Source of the DNA: Flavobacterium psychrotrophum
Lineage (GTDB): Bacteria > Bacteroidota > Bacteroidia > Flavobacteriales > Flavobacteriaceae
Assembly: GCF_003403075.1 (NCBI RefSeq)
Contig: NZ_CP031557.1
Location: 4,402,001-4,466,000, forward strand
Direction: 5' to 3'
Length of the DNA: 64,000 bases
In this document: positions 60,173 through 64,000 of the stretch, piece by piece
Position numbering within the stretch: position 1 is the first letter of the stretch
Layout of the letters: every line of letters starts with the position of its first letter
Made by a program: the position numbers and the translations under genes
The notes under the pieces: generated by a model
The model's database searches: none
The model's input: the letters and a program-made list of their open reading frames with translations, nothing else
What the model was told of the DNA's origin: nothing

Positions 60173-60212
60173 GGAAACTTTTTTTGTTTTTAAAGTTTCC
60201 TTTATATATTTG
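60173..60212 (+). promoter_or_regulatory. Promoter and inverted repeat of the first TetR gene
   Basis: TTG (60184-60186), an 18-base spacer and TATATTTG (60205-60212) match the promoter consensus. GGAAACTTT (60173-60181) and AAAGTTTCC (60192-60200) form a 9-bp inverted repeat that surrounds the -33 box, a probable autoregulatory site. Confidence 0.72.
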
Positions 60213-60232
60213 CACTCGAAATAATACCCTAA

Positions 60233-60832
60233 ATGAAAGAGAAGATTTTAGAAAAAGCTATGGATATGTATCTTAAACTTGGGTTTAAGAGCGTAACCAT
60301 GGATGATATAGCGCAGGAAATGGGTATTAGTAAAAAGACTATTTACCAGCATTATGCCAATAAGACCGACCTGGTGACTGAGGTGGCTACTTTGCTTGTA
60401 AACAAAATTTCGTGTGATATAGATACTATTTATGCCGAAAAGCACAATGCTATTAAAGAGCTTTTTGAGATACGCCGGTATTTAAAAACAACACTCGACG
60501 ACCAGTATATGGCGCCTGTACACCAGCTTAATAAGTATTACCCAGAAGTGGCGTTAAGTGTAAAGTCGAGCCAATTTGATAAAATGCATGAAAGCGTAAA
60601 AGACAATCTTAACCGTGGTATTGAAGAAGGGCTTTACAGGCCGGATATTGACCCTGAATTTATATCCCGAATTTATTTTAATGGCATTACAGGAATTAAA
60701 GACTCCGCTGTTTTTCCTGATGAGTTGTATACTAGAACACAAACTACAAAAATGTACCTTGAGTATCATGTAAGGGCAATAGGTACTTTAAAAGGTACAG
60801 AAATGCTTGAAGAATACCTTAAAGAATCATAA
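60233..60832 (+). CDS. TetR/AcrR-family regulator, first of two
   Basis: A 199-aa TetR-fold repressor. The HTH is FKSVTMDDIAQEMGISKKTIYQHYANKTDLV (about 19-48), the standard pattern. The C-terminal ligand domain is all-helical (~60-195). The leader is short, with the ATG 20 bases after the -7 box. It lies upstream of a second TetR gene and the TolC/RND operon on the same strand, so it may help control efflux. The ligand is unknown. Confidence 0.9.
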   Translation: MKEKILEKAMDMYLKLGFKSVTMDDIAQEMGISKKTIYQHYANKTDLVTEVATLLVNKISCDIDTIYAEKHNAIKELFEIRRYLKTTLDDQYMAPVHQLNKYYPEVALSVKSSQFDKMHESVKDNLNRGIEEGLYRPDIDPEFISRIYFNGITGIKDSAVFPDELYTRTQTTKMYLEYHVRAIGTLKGTEMLEEYLKES

Positions 60833-60854
60833 ATAAAATTAACACAATTTTAAA

Positions 60855-60906
60855 TTTGACAAAATTGTCAAAATTTTTACATTTGCACTTTGACAAAAAT
60901 GTCAAA
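60855..60906 (+). promoter_or_regulatory. Promoter of second TetR gene with two palindromic operators
   Basis: TTG (60856-60858), a 19-base spacer and TACATTTG (60878-60885) match the promoter consensus. Operator 1, TTTGACA-AAAT-TGTCAAA (60855-60872), covers the -33 box. Operator 2, TTTGACA-AAAA-TGTCAAA (60889-60906), covers the start site. Their centres are 34 bp apart. This strongly suggests repression of this gene and the efflux operon behind it. Confidence 0.82.
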
Positions 60907-60924
60907 CAAAAAAGTTAAACAAAT

Positions 60925-61542
60925 ATGTCAGCTAAGAAAACCGATGAAATTGCTGTAGATACTGAACAGCTGATAAAAGACACTGCCAAGCACATTTTTT
61001 TTGGCGAAGGCCGTTTTAATGCCACCACCCAGGAAATAGCAGATGCTGCCGGGGTAAACCGTACGCTTATAAATTATTATTTCCGTTCGCGCGACAATCT
61101 TTTCCAAACTGTATTTGAAGATGCCCATACTAAGGAGATAGAGCGTACTGAGATGATTGTTTTTGGCAATTTGCCCTTTAGGGAAAAGATAGACCGCTAC
61201 CTCGATATCTTTTTTGAACAGAGTAAAGAGTACCCGTACCTTGAAATTTACATGGTTACCCAAATGAATCAGGGGTGTGTATACAAAGACCCTGAAACCA
61301 TGAACCGCATGCTCGATAAGTTTTACCTGGAGATAGCCATAGAGATGGATCGTGGCAATATCCAGAAAATGAGGCCAGAACAGTTTTTGCTCAATTTTAT
61401 ATCGCTTACAACCTTTCCGGTATCTATGCGGCCGCTGCTACAGGAAAGTATGGGCTTTAGCGATAACAGCTATGAGCGCCTGCTGGAAGAGCGAAAAGAG
61501 ATTATTATGAATATGCTTTTTAGAGAAGATTATCAATTATAA
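60925..61542 (+). CDS. TetR/AcrR-family regulator, second of two
   Basis: A 205-aa TetR-fold repressor. The HTH reads TTQEIADAAGVNRTLINYYFRSRDNLF (about 34-60). The C-terminal domain (~75-200) is helical and ends FREDYQL. It is preceded by the two-operator promoter at 60855-60906 and followed after 32 bases by the TolC gene, so it most likely autoregulates and represses the efflux pump. It is not closely similar to the first TetR protein outside the HTH. Confidence 0.9.
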   Translation: MSAKKTDEIAVDTEQLIKDTAKHIFFGEGRFNATTQEIADAAGVNRTLINYYFRSRDNLFQTVFEDAHTKEIERTEMIVFGNLPFREKIDRYLDIFFEQSKEYPYLEIYMVTQMNQGCVYKDPETMNRMLDKFYLEIAIEMDRGNIQKMRPEQFLLNFISLTTFPVSMRPLLQESMGFSDNSYERLLEERKEIIMNMLFREDYQL

Positions 61543-61574
61543 ACACCCGTCACATCATTAAAATCAAACAAAAA

Positions 61575-62951
61575 ATGAACAGTTTAATCACCCGCGGGGG
61601 TATTTTGGCAAAAGCCTTAGCCCTTAGCATGGTTGTCCTTTTTGTTTCGCAGCTGCAGGCACAAACTGCACCGGCGCAAACCATTACCCTAAAGGATGCC
61701 ATTAACTATGCGCTGCAAAATAAAGCCGATGCCGCCAAGGCAAAGCTGGATGTTGAGAACAGCGAATATAAAATACAGGAGGTGCGCTCGCAGGCGTTGC
61801 CTACCATATCTGCATCGGGCAGTGCTACTTATAATCCTATACTGCAGTTAAATGCGTTACCGGGCGACTTTTTTGGCGCACCTGGTACTACTATACTTGC
61901 ACCGTTAGGGCAAAAGTGGAACTCTGTTGCCGGTGTAAACCTGTCGCAGAAAATATTTGACCAGTCGGTTTTTACAGGCCTTCAGGCAGCACGCACAACC
62001 CGCGAGTTTTATCAGGTTAATGCACAGCTTACCGAGGAGCAGGTTATAGAACGCGTGGCAAACAATTACTACCAGGTGTATGTACAGCGTCAAAAACTTA
62101 TCCTTATAGATAATACCTATAAGAATACAGAGAAAACGCGCAACATTATTAAAGGACAGTTTGAAAGTGGCCTTGCCCGTAAAATTGACCTTGACCGTAT
62201 GAATGTAAACCTGCGCAATATAGAAACGCAGCGCCAAACGCTTATTAATGCGGTGCAACTTCAGGAAAATGCGCTTAAGTTCTACATGGGTATGCCTATA
62301 AACACGCCTATAACACTGCCGGACAGCGACTTTAAAGTAAAGCCGCTTGCACTTGAAGAAAGTACCGATGTTACTAAGCTTGCACAGTACCAGTTGCTAA
62401 AGAAACAGGAAAAACTGTACTACTACAACAAAAAGGCACAAATAGCGGCTTACTACCCTACGCTTTCTTTAACAGCGGGTTACAACTACATAGGCCAGGG
62501 ACCTGAGCTGCCGTGGTTTAAAAAACCAAGCGATGGTGTATACTGGTCAGACTATTCTACTATAGGGCTAAATTTGCACATACCTATTTTTAACGGGTTT
62601 GGTACCCGCTCTAAAGTAAGGCAGGCTGATATTGACCTTAGAAAAACAGCCGAGGATATTAAAGATGCCAAGCTAAGCCTTGACATGGCTTTTGAAAATG
62701 CTAAAACGCAGATTACAAACAGCCTGATAACCATTGAAAACCAAAAGGAAAACGCACAGTTAGCCAAAGAGGTTTTAGACAATACACAAAATAATTATAC
62801 ACAGGGGCTCGCCACACTCACCGACCTGTTAGATGCCGAGAATTCACACATTGAGGCACAAAATAACTATACTGCCGCGCTGTTAGATTACAAACTGGCC
62901 GAAGTACAGCTTATAAAAGCAAAAGGAGAATTACAAAACCTTAAAAATTAA
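61575..62951 (+). CDS. TolC-family outer membrane efflux channel
   Basis: A 458-aa outer membrane factor with a signal peptide (MNSLITRGGILAKALALSMVVLFVSQLQAQ). It has the two-fold OEP repeat: a long coiled helix region (ITLKDAINYALQNKADAAKAKLDVENSEYKIQEVRSQALPTIS) and its second copy (LLKKQEKLYYYNKKAQIAAYYPTLSLTAGYNY; ENAQLAKEVLDNTQNNYTQGLATLTDLLDAENSHIEAQNNYTAALLDYKLAEVQLIKAKGEL). It would form the exit duct for an RND pump. Six bases separate it from the adaptor gene. Confidence 0.9.
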   Translation: MNSLITRGGILAKALALSMVVLFVSQLQAQTAPAQTITLKDAINYALQNKADAAKAKLDVENSEYKIQEVRSQALPTISASGSATYNPILQLNALPGDFFGAPGTTILAPLGQKWNSVAGVNLSQKIFDQSVFTGLQAARTTREFYQVNAQLTEEQVIERVANNYYQVYVQRQKLILIDNTYKNTEKTRNIIKGQFESGLARKIDLDRMNVNLRNIETQRQTLINAVQLQENALKFYMGMPINTPITLPDSDFKVKPLALEESTDVTKLAQYQLLKKQEKLYYYNKKAQIAAYYPTLSLTAGYNYIGQGPELPWFKKPSDGVYWSDYSTIGLNLHIPIFNGFGTRSKVRQADIDLRKTAEDIKDAKLSLDMAFENAKTQITNSLITIENQKENAQLAKEVLDNTQNNYTQGLATLTDLLDAENSHIEAQNNYTAALLDYKLAEVQLIKAKGELQNLKN

Positions 62952-62957
62952 TTAGCA

Positions 62958-64000
62958 ATGAAAAAAGTAATATATATAGTAGTAATAGCTGCCATTATAG
63001 GCGTAGGAGCTTTAATGCTGAATAAAAATAAAGCAAAAAATGATGCCGAAACAGCCGTGGTAGCACAGCAAAACAGTTCGGTATCCGTACGTACAGCTGT
63101 AGCAAAACAGGGTGTGCCTGATCTTGCCTACACAGCAAACGGTAATTTTGAAGCAGCACAGCAGTTAGATTTTCCTGCTGAGAACAATGGACGTGTAGTT
63201 AATGTACTTGTAGATGAAGGCGACCAGGTGCGCAAAGGTCAGGTACTTGCTACTATAAAAGGAGACCAGCTTAATGTACAATTACAAAGCGCAAAGGCTG
63301 CTTATGAAAATGCACAGAGCGATGCCAAGCGTTATGAAAACGCTTTTAAAACCGGCGGTGTTACACAACAGCAGGTAGACCAGAGTAAAGTATCGCTTTC
63401 AAATGCAAAGGCGCAGTATGATGCTGCCCGTATAAACATAGGCGATGCCAGCATCAAATCCAGTATTAACGGTATTGTAAACGCCCGTAATATAGAGCCG
63501 GGAAGTGTTGTATCTCCGGGTACTGTGCTTTTTGAACTTGTAGACGTTAGCTCGCTAAAATTAAAAGTAAATGTACCTGAAAGCCAGGTAGCAACACTTA
63601 AGGTTGGTACATCTGTAAAAGTAACTGCCAGCGTATATCCTGATAAAGAGTTTACCGGAAAAATAACCTTTATTGCCCCTAAAGGCGATACGTCACTTAA
63701 CTTTCCTGTAGAAATAACGATAGCTAATAACCCTAATAACGAACTTAAGGCAGGTATGTACGGAAGCGTTGTTTTTGGTACTTCATCAAAACAGCCGGAA
63801 GTGCTTACTGTACCTCGTGTAGCGTTTGTGGGTGGTGTGGGTAACAACCAGATATTTGTTGTAAAAGATGGTGCTGTTACACTTACTAAAGTGGTTGCCG
63901 GGCGTATTTTCGGCGAAACGGTGGAGGTTCTTAAAGGCCTTAATGCCGGAGACGTTGTAGTAACCAGCGGACAGATAAACCTTGCAGAAGGCAGTAAAGT
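62958..64000 (+). CDS. RND efflux periplasmic adaptor subunit, partial
   Basis: The gene starts with ATG at 62958 and runs off the right edge, so only the first 347 residues are visible. MKKVIYIVVIAAIIGVGALML is an N-terminal membrane anchor or signal. The lipoyl half-motif GRVVNVLVDEGDQVRKGQVLATIKGDQLN comes next, then the coiled-coil hairpin (~115-165), the second lipoyl half (SSINGIVNARNIEPGSVVSPGTVLFELVD) and a beta-barrel domain. This is the HlyD/AcrA fold. The RND transporter gene is expected next, outside the window. Confidence 0.92.
   Translation, partial: MKKVIYIVVIAAIIGVGALMLNKNKAKNDAETAVVAQQNSSVSVRTAVAKQGVPDLAYTANGNFEAAQQLDFPAENNGRVVNVLVDEGDQVRKGQVLATIKGDQLNVQLQSAKAAYENAQSDAKRYENAFKTGGVTQQQVDQSKVSLSNAKAQYDAARINIGDASIKSSINGIVNARNIEPGSVVSPGTVLFELVDVSSLKLKVNVPESQVATLKVGTSVKVTASVYPDKEFTGKITFIAPKGDTSLNFPVEITIANNPNNELKAGMYGSVVFGTSSKQPEVLTVPRVAFVGGVGNNQIFVVKDGAVTLTKVVAGRIFGETVEVLKGLNAGDVVVTSGQINLAEGSK

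Noticed and set aside
1..64000. Prophage, integrative element or antiphage defence island
   Set aside because: No integrase, phage structural gene, restriction or other defence gene family was recognised; the only transposase is the RAYT protein.

Overview
The window is AT-rich DNA from a member of the Bacteroidota, most likely Flavobacteriaceae (Flavobacterium-like). The evidence is three adjacent secreted proteins with ChiA-like type IX secretion (T9SS) type C sorting domains, several promoters of the Bacteroidota form TTG-N17-23-TAnnTTTG, A-rich leaders in place of Shine-Dalgarno sites, and a complex I operon whose NuoG is short. No genome-wide comparison was possible, so the genus is an inference.

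Layout. 0-3.4 kb: acyl-CoA carboxylase operon (biotin carrier tail, biotin carboxylase, carboxyltransferase). 3.6-20.5 kb: three T9SS surface or secreted proteins (2744, 1109 and 1086 aa) with different N-terminal parts on one shared C-terminal platform. The space between the second and third holds a three-copy hairpin/linker/hairpin repeat that I cannot assign to a known family. 20.6-23.0 kb: CYTH triphosphatase, YpdA-like flavin reductase and small membrane proteins, one of them frameshifted. 23.0-29.5 kb: TerC-family protein with gpsA, a type B carboxylesterase, an MFS exporter and a royal-jelly-type beta-propeller. 29.5-33.1 kb: ohrR and ohr (organic peroxide defence) next to cytochrome bd oxidase (cydA, cydB). 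33.2-34.3 kb: a REP-associated tyrosine transposase flanked by nine copies of a matching palindrome. 34.3-41.4 kb: AraC regulator with an SDR enzyme, the error-prone polymerase pair umuC-umuD in reversed order, two Crp/Fnr-like paralogues beside a second SDR enzyme, and a NUDIX-type regulator.

41.5-54.9 kb is the 14-gene nuo operon for NADH:quinone oxidoreductase, read on the minus strand from nuoA to nuoN. It is tightly packed except for gaps at nuoE|nuoD, nuoG|nuoF and nuoH|nuoG that hold inverted-repeat sequence. 55.2-60.1 kb: a cold shock protein, a probable structured small RNA gene, an outer membrane barrel protein, aspS, a small conserved protein and a polyprenyl synthase. 60.2-64 kb: two TetR regulators in front of a TolC and RND-adaptor efflux operon that runs off the window, with three copies of a TTTGACA-N4-TGTCAAA operator around their promoters.

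The most promising undescribed elements are the triple hairpin-linker-hairpin array at 16.67-16.99 kb and the small RNA candidate at 55.78-55.95 kb. The genes themselves belong mostly to familiar flavobacterial families.
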